A DNA stretch of 64,000 nt from positions 3,968,001-4,032,000 of the forward strand of contig NC_017955.1 of assembly GCF_000306785.1 (NCBI RefSeq), given 5' to 3'. The position numbers were made by a program, and so were the translations under genes. Shown one piece after another: positions 48,101-55,960 of the stretch (position 1 is the stretch's first letter; the number at the start of each line of letters is the position of its first letter). This DNA is from Modestobacter italicus (GTDB lineage Bacteria > Actinomycetota > Actinomycetes > Mycobacteriales > Geodermatophilaceae). The notes under the pieces were generated by a model. The model searched no databases, was not told the DNA's origin, and was given only the letters and a program-made list of their open reading frames with translations.

Positions 48101-50658
48101 TCACCCTGCTCGCCGCCTGCTCCAGCAACTCCGCGCAGCTGGCCGCGTGGAGCGGCACCGACGGGCTCGTGCTGCGCTGGACGATGACCCGCCCCGAGCG
48201 CGGCGTCGAGTACGTGCACCCGATGTCGCTGCGCCGCTGGGTGAGCCTGCTGGACACCCTGGAGCCGCTGCGGCTGGCCGGCCTCACCGAGGCGCGCGCC
48301 CAGCTGCGGCACGGCGTGGTGCGCGCCGACGACGCGGTGCGCGCCTTCGACCGCGGGCTGGCCGAGGCCTCGGTCGCCGAGCGGCTGGCCACCACCGGGC
48401 TGGACGCCTTCGACGCCGGGCTGCACGAGAGCGTGCTCAGCCGCTTCACCACCGCCTCCCGCGCCGTCCGCTCGCACCTGACCTCCGCCGTGCCGGCCGC
48501 CGTCCTGGCCGCCCGCCCGGTCGGCGCCGAGGGCGAGCAGCGGGTCGCCGCCCTGCAGCGCGAGCTCGCCGCGCACCGCCGCGGCCCCGGGGTCGCCGAC
48601 CTGCTGGCCACCGACGTCGACCTGCTCACCACCGTGCTCCCCTGCGTGCTGGCCACGCCGGACTCGGTGGCCCGGCTGCTGCCGGCCACCGCCGGGCTGT
48701 TCGACCTGGTGGTGTTCGACGAGGCCTCCCGGCTCCGGGTCGCCGACGCCGTCGGCGCGCTGGGCCGGGCGCGGGCCGCGGTCGTGGTCGGCGACAGCCG
48801 GCAGCTGCCGCCCGCCGACGGCCAGGAGGGCCTGCTGGCCGCCTGCGTGCGGGCCGGCCTGCCCCGCCGGTCGCTGTCCTGGCACTACCGCAGCCAGGAC
48901 GAGCGCCTCATCGCCTTCAGCAACACCCGGTGCTACGACGGCGGGCTGGCCACCTTCCCGGCGCCCGGGCACCGGCCGTCCCCGGTCTCGCTGGTGCAGG
49001 TCGGCGGCGCCTTCCTGCGCGCGGACGGCACCAACCCGGTCGAGGCGCGGGCGGTCGTCGCCGAGGTGCTGCGCCGCTCCTCGGCCGGCGCGGCCTCCCT
49101 CGGCGTGGTCACCCTGCACGCCGGCCAGCGCGACCTGGTCGAGACGCTGCTGCGCGAGGCCGGCGACGAGCGGGTCACCGAGGCGCTGGACCGGCTCGAC
49201 GGCGAGGGCCTGCTCGTCAAGCAGCTGGCCGACGTGCAGGGCGACGAGCGCGACGTCGTGCTGCTCTCCCTGGGGGCCGCCCCCACCGCCGGGCCGTGGA
49301 CCGCGGACCTCGGCCCGCTGGCCCGCGACGGGGGCGAGCGGTGGCTGAACGTGGCGGTCACCCGGGCCCGGCAGCAGGTCGTCGTCGTCAGCTCGTTCGG
49401 CGCGGCGCAGCTGCCGGTCGATGAGGGCACCGCGCCGGGCCTGGCCCACCTCCGCGGTTACCTGGAGGTCGCCGCGCACGGCACCGACGCGCTCCCCCGG
49501 TCCGCCGGTGCCCCCGACCGGCACCGCGACCAGGTCGCCGCCGCGCTGCGGGAGCGCGGCCTGGTGGTGCGCACCGACGTCGGGCTGTCCGGCTCCCGGA
49601 TCGACCTCACCGTGGCCCGCGCCGACGCACCCGACGTCCCGCTGCTCGCGGTGCTGCTCGACGGCCCGGCCTGGGCGCGGCGGCGCACCGTCGGGGACCG
49701 CGACGGGCTGCCCACCGAGGTGCTCGGCGAGCGGCTGGGCTGGCCCGCGGTCGAGCGGGTCTGGCTGCCGGCCTGGCTGACCGACCGCGACGAGGTCCTC
49801 GACCGGCTGGTCGCCGCCGTGGACGCCGTCCCGGTCCCGGTCGCCGAGGAGCCGGCACCCGAGCCGGAGCCCGAGCCCGCCTACGACGGCCCGCTCGCCG
49901 AGGTCATCCCCCTCCGCCCCCTCCCCACCGCCGCCGTCCCGAGCGCGCCTTCGGCGGAGCCGCTGCCCACCGAGAGCGCGCCTGTGGTGGAGCCGGAAGC
50001 CACCGAGAGCGCGCTTCCGGTGGAGTCGTCCGGCACGCGGAGCGTGCCGCTGGTGACGGCGGCGCCGGCGGTGCGGCGGGCGGCGGTGCCCTCCGTCCTC
50101 GGGCCGCTGGACGAGGAGCAGCCCTTCCTCCCCTGGAACCCGCGGCCGGCCGGGGAGAAGAAGCAGCTGGACCAGCTGGCCGACCCTGCCGTCGCCAAGG
50201 TGGTCCGCCGGGTGCTGGCCGCCGGGCTCAAGGCCGAGGGCCCGGTGCACCGCGACCGGCTCACCCGGCTCGCCGCGGGGGCCTTCGGGCTGACCCGGGT
50301 CGCCGAGGCCCGCCGGGACGCGCTGCTCGGCCTGCTGCCGCGGACGGCCGTCGTGGACGGCGAGTTCGTCTGGCCGGCCGGGATCGACCGGGAGACCTGG
50401 ACCTGGTTCCGCCGCCAGGCGAGCAGCGCCCAGCGGCCGCTGGAGCACGTCTCCCCGGTGGAGATCGGCAACGCGATGGTCGCGCTGGCCCGCGCCGCCG
50501 GTGGCCTGACCGAGGACGAGCTCGTCCTGCGGACGGCGGAGGTCTTCGGCCACCGCCGGCGCACCCCCGCGGTGGCGCCGCTGCTGCAGACCGCGCTGGC
50601 CGCGACCGTGGCCCGCGGCCGGCTGACCGTCCAGCCCGACGGCCGCCTCACCGCCTGA
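45172..50658 (+). CDS. DUF4011 / SF1 helicase / Vsr-like (MTES_1575) nuclease giant protein
   Basis: The protein is 1828 residues. N-terminal residues ~95-170 carry LLDGRTGTALDLVLTLAAAF, and ~255-480 hold the DUF4011-type region (LQRCADTLLDLGRGNPLVDL). Walker A GPPGTGKTQT is at 564-573. A long helical insert (~650-1150) follows, then Walker B LVVFDEASRL (Asp1183, Glu1184), VVVGDSRQLPPADG (~1204) and LNVAVTRARQQVVVVSS (~1391). A Vsr/MTES_1575-type nuclease region (RDQVAAALRERGLVVRTDVG, SRIDLTVARAD) spans ~1451-1545. A Pro/Glu linker and a DUF3320-like end (~1670-1725) complete it. I recall this architecture among proposed antiviral proteins, but flanking genes here are not defence genes. A nucleic-acid helicase-nuclease is certain in outline; the role is inferred. 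Confidence 0.85.
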   Translation: MANVADLQWAPEEPVAPASPAVSADVPEPPAAALAQLAAHVRPEDPAVGALLAEAAELLEAGTGSGSMAGWADDAERVDEVVEALTWAVRRREVRWQEIPVDGDPADRPLRSPGELLDGRTGTALDLVLTLAAAFEQAGLRPLLWLVPGHAFLGYWREERSAGAAATTDVSALVDLVEQGRIGLVETRLLTDRGNTSADLDGPARSAWLTGDLAGVLGVTDVHRARSEGIRPLPPRTVDAPPDDDPADDAAEAPAAEPATQPRTPLQRCADTLLDLGRGNPLVDLPTGAGLPLAVPPTALPVLEDLVGAGATLTLLATDRAAGPHPEPAPRPAGEPSAEQLLSEHRSVHGALPEAEHLPRLRALAHDARTVLEETGANDLHLALGTLVWELDGAPVRSPLVLVPVVFTVDGRGARLTADESGAATPNECLRELLRRQCGLTVPGLDTPSADGAGTDLTAALQAVRAAVAERSLPWRVEPTAELAVLPLADVRLWQDLDRHAADLEAHPLVAALTGAPDAAATDPAPAADVDLDELAARCPLPADADQLQAVAEGTAGRTFVLEGPPGTGKTQTIANLVTHAVAEGRRVLIVAGKRVALDVLARRLDAVGLGPITLDLHARGSRPAVVRAQVRTALAHAVDVDEPGLTTDAEDLASATRTLARYAERLHAENAGGLSFASAHDALLATDAGTPALPVTPAFAARADADVVTAVRRALALLPDIAGLARPSAGHAWGFIDSIDLDITAVQQAAAAVDAAVRELPGEGGLAGAVRAVRSVEDLDTLLHLLTGPRVTLDVLDEVRSPRWAAATADVTGEVAALTGAVHPAFETVTPDALALPLADLVDRARAVAATGWWGRRGTLADLREQLAPVLAPGATLRTKDVPALLESLGRLQAAVHGLAARAVTIPGLQVPAGWNPFVDAGRFVLDAEVRWLRRAAAAVDGSTVPAAALRRFLTGGPVADAASARTVARLRDAVVTLLAACSSNSAQLAAWSGTDGLVLRWTMTRPERGVEYVHPMSLRRWVSLLDTLEPLRLAGLTEARAQLRHGVVRADDAVRAFDRGLAEASVAERLATTGLDAFDAGLHESVLSRFTTASRAVRSHLTSAVPAAVLAARPVGAEGEQRVAALQRELAAHRRGPGVADLLATDVDLLTTVLPCVLATPDSVARLLPATAGLFDLVVFDEASRLRVADAVGALGRARAAVVVGDSRQLPPADGQEGLLAACVRAGLPRRSLSWHYRSQDERLIAFSNTRCYDGGLATFPAPGHRPSPVSLVQVGGAFLRADGTNPVEARAVVAEVLRRSSAGAASLGVVTLHAGQRDLVETLLREAGDERVTEALDRLDGEGLLVKQLADVQGDERDVVLLSLGAAPTAGPWTADLGPLARDGGERWLNVAVTRARQQVVVVSSFGAAQLPVDEGTAPGLAHLRGYLEVAAHGTDALPRSAGAPDRHRDQVAAALRERGLVVRTDVGLSGSRIDLTVARADAPDVPLLAVLLDGPAWARRRTVGDRDGLPTEVLGERLGWPAVERVWLPAWLTDRDEVLDRLVAAVDAVPVPVAEEPAPEPEPEPAYDGPLAEVIPLRPLPTAAVPSAPSAEPLPTESAPVVEPEATESALPVESSGTRSVPLVTAAPAVRRAAVPSVLGPLDEEQPFLPWNPRPAGEKKQLDQLADPAVAKVVRRVLAAGLKAEGPVHRDRLTRLAAGAFGLTRVAEARRDALLGLLPRTAVVDGEFVWPAGIDRETWTWFRRQASSAQRPLEHVSPVEIGNAMVALARAAGGLTEDELVLRTAEVFGHRRRTPAVAPLLQTALAATVARGRLTVQPDGRLTA

Positions 50659-50672
50659 CCACCTGGCTCTCG

Positions 50673-50716
50673 ACGAGTCGAGCTCTGCCCCCACCTGGGG
50701 GCAGAGCTCGACTCGT
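50673..50716. terminator. Long perfect hairpin, bidirectional terminator
   Basis: Perfect 20-bp arms (ACGAGTCGAGCTCTGCCCCC and its complement) close an ACCT loop. It lies between the convergent helicase gene (stop 50658) and HD-protein gene (stop at 50725), so it can serve both. Confidence 0.8.
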
Positions 50717-50724
50717 CCGGGGGG

Positions 50725-51321
50725 TCAGCCGGCGTCCAGCGGGTTGGCCCGCACCCGGCCGGCGAACCCGCCGGCGACCAACCGTCCCGCGATGGACGAC
50801 GGCTTGCGGCGGGCCTGCTCGGTGAAGCAGCCGAGGAACTCCTCGGCCAGGTCCAGCCGCGGGAAGCGGTCGAGCACCTCGGCCCGGAAGTCCGCCGGCC
50901 AGTCGTCGGGACGGCGACCGGACACGTCCAGCCCGGTCGCCAGCTCCAGCAGGTGCCCCTCGGGGTCGACGGCGACGTCCACCGCCTCGGCCATGTGCGC
51001 GACGATCACCTCGCCGGCGCGGCGGCGGCGGTCGGCGTCCCAGCCGGCGCCGGCGGCGAACACCCACGCGACGGCGCCGCCGGCCTCCTCGAACGGCAGC
51101 GTCGCGCTGTCGAAGGCGGGCACCAGGCCGATGTCGTGCAGCATCGCGGCGACGTAGAGCAGCTCGGCGTCCACCGCGATCCCCCGCGCCCGGGCGTACT
51201 CCGCCGCCCACAGGTGCGAGCGGCGGCAGTGGTTGAGCAGCGCGGGTGAGTGGAAGCGCTCGGCCACCTCCAGCGCGAGGGCGGCAGCGGCGGAGCGGGG
51301 CACCAGGTCGTCGAGGGGCAC
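50725..51321 (-). CDS. HD-domain phosphohydrolase-like protein
   Basis: This 198-residue protein is of the HD superfamily. The first His lies in LLNHCRRSHLWAAEYA (~32) and the HD pair in AAMLHDIGLVPAFD (~61-62). A third His in VIVAHMAEAVDV (~107) follows. Such metal-dependent hydrolases act on nucleotides or related phosphates; cyanamide-hydratase-like HD proteins share this layout and are an alternative. The start is GTG at 51321. It is convergent with the helicase gene across a strong hairpin. The SDR upstream is 85 bases away on the same strand. The substrate is unknown. Confidence 0.8.
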   Translation of the reverse strand: MPLDDLVPRSAAAALALEVAERFHSPALLNHCRRSHLWAAEYARARGIAVDAELLYVAAMLHDIGLVPAFDSATLPFEEAGGAVAWVFAAGAGWDADRRRRAGEVIVAHMAEAVDVAVDPEGHLLELATGLDVSGRRPDDWPADFRAEVLDRFPRLDLAEEFLGCFTEQARRKPSSIAGRLVAGGFAGRVRANPLDAG

Positions 51322-51406
51322 GGGCGGCAGTCTGGCCGCCGCCCGTGCCCGGTGTCCCGCCCCGCGCCCGCGTTGGCAGGAACGCAGCGGTCGATGACCC
51401 GATCGG

Positions 51407-52156
51407 TCAGGCCGACCAGCGGGACAGCGCGCCGAGCAGCTCGTCGTAGTGCCCCGCGGCCTCCGCCGTCCGCAGCGGTCGCACCCGCTCGACCAGCACC
51501 TCCCGCGGGTCGGGGTCTGCCGCGAGGATCGCCGTCACCTCGTCGAGGAACTCCTCCAGCGGCATCGCCGCGGCCGACTCCTGCTGCCCCATCAGCGCGG
51601 TCCGGACGGCGGGCGGCACCAGCTCCACGACCTGGACCCCGGTGTCGGCCAGCTGTACCCGCAGGCTCTCGGTCCAGGAGTGCACCGCCGCCTTGGTCGC
51701 GTTGTAGGTCGGGGTCACCGGAAGCGGCACGAACGCCAGGCCCGAGGACACCGTCATCACGGTGGCCGCCGGCTGCCGGAGCAGCTGCGGCAGGAAAGCC
51801 GACGTCAGCCGGATGGTGCCCAGCAGGTTGGTCTGCACGGTCGCCTCGGCCACCGCCAGGTGCGCCGGGTCGCGCAGGTCCTCGGGCAGCATGATCCCGG
51901 ACATCGCGACCAGCACGTCGAGCTGCGGGTGGCGCTCGGCCACCGTCGCCGCGGCCGCGGCGATCGACGCGGGGTCGGTGACGTCCAGCTGCAGCGTGGC
52001 GATGCCCGGGTGCTCGGCGGCGATCCGCTCCAGCAGGTCCTGCCGCCGTCCGGCGACGACCACGGTGTTGCCCGCGGCGTGCCAGCGCAGCGCCAGGCCG
52101 AGGCCGATGCCGGACGTGCCGCCGGACACGAGGACGGTGTTGCCGGTGCTCTTCAC
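51407..52156 (-). CDS. DltE-like short-chain dehydrogenase
   Basis: This 249-residue SDR has VLVSGGTSGIGLGLAL, a Gly-rich loop with GGTSGIG in place of the common TGxxxGIG. It also has AMSGIM where most have NAG, VSSGLAF with the catalytic Ser, and YNATKAAVHSWTE. It is like the DltE/YdfG-type oxidoreductases in actinobacteria. It is divergent from an XRE-MmyB-type regulator with 128 bases between, a common pair in which the regulator represses the SDR gene. The substrate is unknown, probably a reactive carbonyl. Confidence 0.87.
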   Translation of the reverse strand: MKSTGNTVLVSGGTSGIGLGLALRWHAAGNTVVVAGRRQDLLERIAAEHPGIATLQLDVTDPASIAAAAATVAERHPQLDVLVAMSGIMLPEDLRDPAHLAVAEATVQTNLLGTIRLTSAFLPQLLRQPAATVMTVSSGLAFVPLPVTPTYNATKAAVHSWTESLRVQLADTGVQVVELVPPAVRTALMGQQESAAAMPLEEFLDEVTAILAADPDPREVLVERVRPLRTAEAAGHYDELLGALSRWSA

Positions 52157-52284
52157 GTGGTGCTCCTGTCGATCGGGGTGGTCGACCCGACCGTGCGGCC
52201 CGCGGCGGCCGAGCGGGAGAGGAGCAGCTGTCCAGGGACCGGCGGTCCCTGGTTGCGGCCGCCGCGGAGGCCGAGGATGGGCAC

Positions 52285-53121
52285 GTGGACCGGAGCGGAC
52301 TGGCGGACTTCCTGCGGCGGCGGCGGGCGGCGCTGCAGCCGGCCGACGTCGGCCTGCCCCCGGGGGCGCGACGGCGGACCGCCGGGCTGCGCCGGGAGGA
52401 GGTCGCGGCGCTCACCGGCATGTCGGCGGACTACTACAGCCGGCTGGAGCAGCGGCGCGGGCCGCAGCCCTCGGAGCAGCTGCTGACCGCGCTGGCCCGG
52501 TCGCTGCGGCTGAGCCTGGACGAGCGGGACCACCTGTTCCGGCTGGCCGGGCACTCCGCGCCGCTGCGGATGCACCGCTCCGAGCACGTGAGCCCGGCGC
52601 TGCTGCGGGTGTTCGACCGGCTCGGCGACACCCCGGCGCTGATCCTGAGCGACCTGGCCGACACGCTGGTGCAGAACCCGCTCGCCACCGCGCTGCTCGG
52701 CGACCAGACCGGGCACACCGGGCCGGCCCGCAGCGCCTACTTCCGCTGGTTCACCGACCCGGCCGAGCGGCGTCCCTACCCGGAGGCCTCCCACGCCCAC
52801 CAGAGCCGGATGTACGCCGCCGGTCTGCGGGCGGCGCTGACCGCCGACCGGACCGACGCCCGCGCCCAGGACATCGTCCGGCAGCTGCTGGACCGCAGCG
52901 CGGAGTTCGCCGCCCTCTGGCAGGAGCACCAGGTGGGCAAGCGGTTCGCCGAGGCCAAGACGCTGCTGCACCCGGAGGTGGGCGCCATCGACGTCGACTG
53001 CCAGGTGCTGTTCACCGAGAACCAGGCCCAGCTGCTCATGGTGCTCACGCCCGTGCCGGACAGCGAGAGCGCGGAGAAGCTGCAGCTGCTCGCGGTGATC
53101 GGTCGGCAGTTCAGCGCCTGA
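52285..53121 (+). CDS. XRE-family regulator with MmyB-like ligand domain
   Basis: This 278-residue protein has an N-terminal XRE helix-turn-helix (~35-85: RRTAGLRREEVAALTGMSAD, YYSRLEQRRGPQPS). The MmyB-like C-terminal domain follows (~100-270: DLADTLVQNPLATALLG, RSAYFRWFTDPAERRPYPE). Family members bind fatty-acid-like or aromatic ligands in that domain. The start is GTG with a GAGG site nine bases ahead. It is divergent from the SDR gene and likely its repressor; no obvious palindrome marks the operator in the 128-base gap. Confidence 0.88.
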   Translation: MDRSGLADFLRRRRAALQPADVGLPPGARRRTAGLRREEVAALTGMSADYYSRLEQRRGPQPSEQLLTALARSLRLSLDERDHLFRLAGHSAPLRMHRSEHVSPALLRVFDRLGDTPALILSDLADTLVQNPLATALLGDQTGHTGPARSAYFRWFTDPAERRPYPEASHAHQSRMYAAGLRAALTADRTDARAQDIVRQLLDRSAEFAALWQEHQVGKRFAEAKTLLHPEVGAIDVDCQVLFTENQAQLLMVLTPVPDSESAEKLQLLAVIGRQFSA

Positions 53122-53122
53122 G

Positions 53123-53154
53123 CCGGGGGCGGGAGCGCCGGCTCCCACCCCCGG
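53123..53154. terminator. Bidirectional hairpin between regulator and F420 enzyme
   Basis: CCGGGGG and CCCCCGG outer arms plus GGGAGC and GGCTCCC inner arms form a near-perfect stem with a one-base mismatch. It starts just after the XRE stop and ends before the convergent F420-enzyme stop. Confidence 0.65.
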
Positions 53155-53160
53155 GGACCG

Positions 53161-54129
53161 TCAGGACGACGGGGTCAGCGACCGCACCCGCGCGATGAGC
53201 TCGTCCTTGCAGACGGCGAGGAAGCCGTCGGGGTCCGGGCCGGTGTTCTGCAGCACGATGTGGTCGAACCCGGCGTCGACGTAGGGCTGCGCCTGCTGCA
53301 CGTGCACGTCCAGGTCCGGGCCGACGGAGAACTGGCCGCGGATGTCGTCGGCGTCCACCGTGCTGCTGGCCGCGTCGAAGTTGACCGGGTTGGGCAGCTC
53401 GCTCATCACCGGCCAGCCGGTGAGCGCCCAGCGGCTGGTCTGCAGCGCCGCCTCGACCGCGGCGTCCTCGGTCGGCGCCCAGGACATCGGCACCTCGGCG
53501 TACTTCGGGCCGCTGCCGCCGTGCTCGGCGTAGGCCTGGACCAGCTCGCTCTTGGGCTCGGTCGCGAACAGCCCGCTGCCGTACTCGGCGGCGAGCTTGG
53601 AGGCACCCGGCCCGCCGCTGGCCACCGCGATCACCGGCAGCTGCTCGGGCAGGTCCCACACCCGGGCGTCCTCCAGGGTCAGGTACTCCCCCTCGTAGGA
53701 CTGGTAGCCGCCCTGCCACAGCAGGTTGATGATCTCCAGCGCCTCGCGCAGCATGTGGTGCCGGATCCGGACGGCCGGCCAGCCCCCGCCGACGACGTGC
53801 TCGTTGAGCCGCTCACCGGCGCCGATGCCGAGGGTGAACCGGTTGCCGGACAGCAGCTGCACGGTCGCCGCCGCCTGGGCGATCACCGCCGGGTGGTACC
53901 GGATCATCGGGCAGGTCACGCCGGTGGCCAGGCCGATGCGCTCGGTCTTCGCCGCCATCGCGCCGAGCATCGACCAGGTGAAGCCGGAGTGGCCCTGCTC
54001 CTCCAGCCACGGGTGGTAGTGGTCGCTGAGCTCGACGAAGTCGAAACCGGCCTCCTCGGCCGCGACCGTCTGCTCGACGACCTGGGTGGGGCTCAGCGCC
54101 TCGGTGGCGATCTTGTAGCCGACCTGCAT
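53161..54129 (-). CDS. F420-dependent LLM-class oxidoreductase (TIGR03557-like)
   Basis: This 322-residue luciferase-like TIM-barrel protein should use coenzyme F420 rather than FMN. Landmarks are GYKIATEALSPTQVVEQTVA, FDFVELSDHYHPWLEEQGHS, TGVTCPMIRYHPAVIAQAAAT and FTLGIGAGERLNEHVVG, all typical of the F420-dependent glucose-6-phosphate-dehydrogenase-like group TIGR03557. The physiological substrate is uncertain. The ATG at 54129 gives the family start MQVGYK. It is 68 bases after the Nudix gene on the same strand. Confidence 0.88.
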   Translation of the reverse strand: MQVGYKIATEALSPTQVVEQTVAAEEAGFDFVELSDHYHPWLEEQGHSGFTWSMLGAMAAKTERIGLATGVTCPMIRYHPAVIAQAAATVQLLSGNRFTLGIGAGERLNEHVVGGGWPAVRIRHHMLREALEIINLLWQGGYQSYEGEYLTLEDARVWDLPEQLPVIAVASGGPGASKLAAEYGSGLFATEPKSELVQAYAEHGGSGPKYAEVPMSWAPTEDAAVEAALQTSRWALTGWPVMSELPNPVNFDAASSTVDADDIRGQFSVGPDLDVHVQQAQPYVDAGFDHIVLQNTGPDPDGFLAVCKDELIARVRSLTPSS

Positions 54130-54197
54130 GGGGAGTGCCTTCCGTCGTCCGGGCTCGTGCTCCCCGCCGTGCCCGGGCGGCTCGGCGCGGAAACGGC

Positions 54198-54671
54198 TCA
54201 GCCGCCGGCGGCGAGCGCCGCCAACAGCCGGTCGAGGAACGGCACCTGGCCCTTCACCAGCTTCTCCCGGGCGACGTCGACCGGGAACCAGGCCGCCCGG
54301 TCGATCTCCGGGAACTCCTGCTGCCGGCCCGACCGCGGCGGCCACTCCATGGTGAAGGTGTTGCTCACGCACGTCCCGGCGTCCAGGTCGCCCTCCGCCG
54401 CCCACACGGTGAGCAGCTTGCCGCTGCTGACCCGCAGCTCGCCGAGGTCGCGGAACACCTCGGCCGGCACCGGCGAGCCCAGCTCCTCGGCGAACTCGCG
54501 CAGCGCGACGGCGAACGGCTCCTCCCCCGGGCCCGCCTCGCCCTTGGGGATCGACCACCCGGCGGCGTCCTTGCGCGCCCAGAACGGGCCGCCCATGTGC
54601 CCGATCAGCACCTCGACCACGCCGTCCCGGGTGCGGTGGAGCAGGACACCGGCGCTGCGGGTGGCGGGCAC
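54198..54671 (-). CDS. Nudix hydrolase
   Basis: This 157-residue Nudix protein has a complete Nudix box, GEAGPGEEPFAVALREFAEE followed by LG. Before it lie SAGVLLHRTRDGVVEVLIGH and GPFWARKDAAGWSIPKGE. The FWARKDAAGWSIPKGE style is that of a subfamily of predicted NTP/sugar-nucleotide or dinucleoside pyrophosphatases. The GTG at 54671 was chosen because the upstream 30 codons are low-complexity and overlap the promoter region shared with rtcB. It may run into the F420 enzyme gene downstream. Confidence 0.85.
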   Translation of the reverse strand: MPATRSAGVLLHRTRDGVVEVLIGHMGGPFWARKDAAGWSIPKGEAGPGEEPFAVALREFAEELGSPVPAEVFRDLGELRVSSGKLLTVWAAEGDLDAGTCVSNTFTMEWPPRSGRQQEFPEIDRAAWFPVDVAREKLVKGQVPFLDRLLAALAAGG

Positions 54672-54784
54672 GCCCGCAGCTTCCCACGGGCCCTCGCGGG
54701 GTAAAGCGGGTGCGCGGACGGCGCCGGCCGCGTTGACTGCACCGGCCGCGCGGCACCACACCCCCTCGACGAATCGGGAGGACC

Positions 54785-55945
54785 ATGGAGAAGATCAATG
54801 GACGCCTGCTGAACTGGGCGTCCATCCTCGAGCCCACCACCCGTGAGCAGGCCGAGCGCACCGCAGCGATGCCGTTCATCCACCCGCACCTGGCGCTGAT
54901 GCCCGACGCGCACCTCGGCAAGGGCGCCACGGTCGGGTCGGTCATCCCCACCGACGGCGCGATCATCCCGGCTGCGGTCGGGGTCGACATCGGCTGCGGG
55001 ATGATGGCCGTCCGCACCCAGTTCTCCGCCGCGGACCTCACCGGTCCGCTGGACGTGCTGCACGGCCAGATCTCCCGGTCGGTGCCGCTGTCGGCCGGCC
55101 GGTACAACAAGAAGGTGCGCCCGACCGCGGAGCCGCGGGTCGCGGAGCTGCGGGCGATGCCCGGCGTCGACCAGGCGGACGGCGTCGCCGGCAACTGGCC
55201 GCTGCAGCTGGGCTCCCTCGGCTCGGGCAACCACTTCATCGAGGTCTCCCTCGACGAGCAGGACCGGGTGTGGCTGTTCCTGCACTCCGGCTCACGCGGG
55301 GTGGGCAACAAGCTGGCCTCGGTGCACATCCGGCGGGCGCAGGAGTGGTGCCGGGCGCAGGGCATCGAGCTCGCCGACCGGGACCTGGCCTACCTCGAGG
55401 AGGGGACGCCGGAGTTCGACGCCTACATCGAGGCCCTGCGCTGGGCGCAGCGGTTCGCCGCGCTCAACCGCGAGGAGATGATGGACCGGGTCGCCGAGCA
55501 GGTCGGCCGGTTCCTGAAGGCGGACGTCGAGCGGCTCGAGCAGGTGCAGTGCCACCACAACTACACCGAGCGCGAGCACCACTTCGGCCGGGACGTGTGG
55601 CTGTCCCGGAAGGGTGCGATCTCCGCACGGGAGGGGCAGCTCGGGCTGATCCCCGGGTCGATGGGGACGGCGTCCTACGTCGTCGCCGGCCGGGGCAACG
55701 CCGACTCGCTGACCTCCTCGCCGCACGGCGCCGGGCGGAACCACTCCCGCAACGCGGCCCGGCGGCTGTTCACCCGCGCGGACCTCGACCAGCGGATGAC
55801 CGGCATCGCCTGGGGGCACTCGGACGCGTTCCTCGACGAGCACCCCGACGCCTACAAGGCGATCGACGTCGTCATGCGGGACGCGGCCGACCTGGTCGAG
55901 ATCCGGCACACCCTGCGCCAGGTCGTCAACGTCAAGGGCGACTGA
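54785..55945 (+). CDS. rtcB: RNA-splicing ligase RtcB
   Basis: This 386-residue RtcB joins RNA 3'-phosphate or 2',3'-cyclic phosphate ends to 5'-OH ends with GTP and Mn. It is the shorter bacterial form. Metal-site motifs are GVDIGCGMM (Asp68, Cys71), LGSLGSGNHFIEVS, HSGSRGVGN and QCHHNYTERE. PGSMGTASYVVAG follows, and SSPHGAGRNHSR holds the His that is guanylylated. The C-terminus ends VNVKGD. A GGGAGG site precedes the ATG. No rtcA, archease or RtcR-type regulator is in the window, so it stands alone, probably in RNA repair. It is divergent from the Nudix gene. Confidence 0.93.
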   Translation: MEKINGRLLNWASILEPTTREQAERTAAMPFIHPHLALMPDAHLGKGATVGSVIPTDGAIIPAAVGVDIGCGMMAVRTQFSAADLTGPLDVLHGQISRSVPLSAGRYNKKVRPTAEPRVAELRAMPGVDQADGVAGNWPLQLGSLGSGNHFIEVSLDEQDRVWLFLHSGSRGVGNKLASVHIRRAQEWCRAQGIELADRDLAYLEEGTPEFDAYIEALRWAQRFAALNREEMMDRVAEQVGRFLKADVERLEQVQCHHNYTEREHHFGRDVWLSRKGAISAREGQLGLIPGSMGTASYVVAGRGNADSLTSSPHGAGRNHSRNAARRLFTRADLDQRMTGIAWGHSDAFLDEHPDAYKAIDVVMRDAADLVEIRHTLRQVVNVKGD

Positions 55946-55960
55946 CGGCGGCCCAGAGGC

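Noticed and set aside
44335-50694. A 2119-codon open frame on the minus strand opposite the giant helicase gene
   Set aside because: The composition is dominated by Gly, Gln, Val, Arg and His as expected for an antisense shadow in GC-rich DNA. No domain motifs are visible, while the plus-strand frame has complete helicase motifs.
50673-50716. The 20-bp perfect palindrome considered as an attachment site or mobile-element end
   Set aside because: It sits exactly between two convergent stops with a four-base loop, no flanking duplication and no integrase or transposase nearby. A bidirectional terminator explains it.
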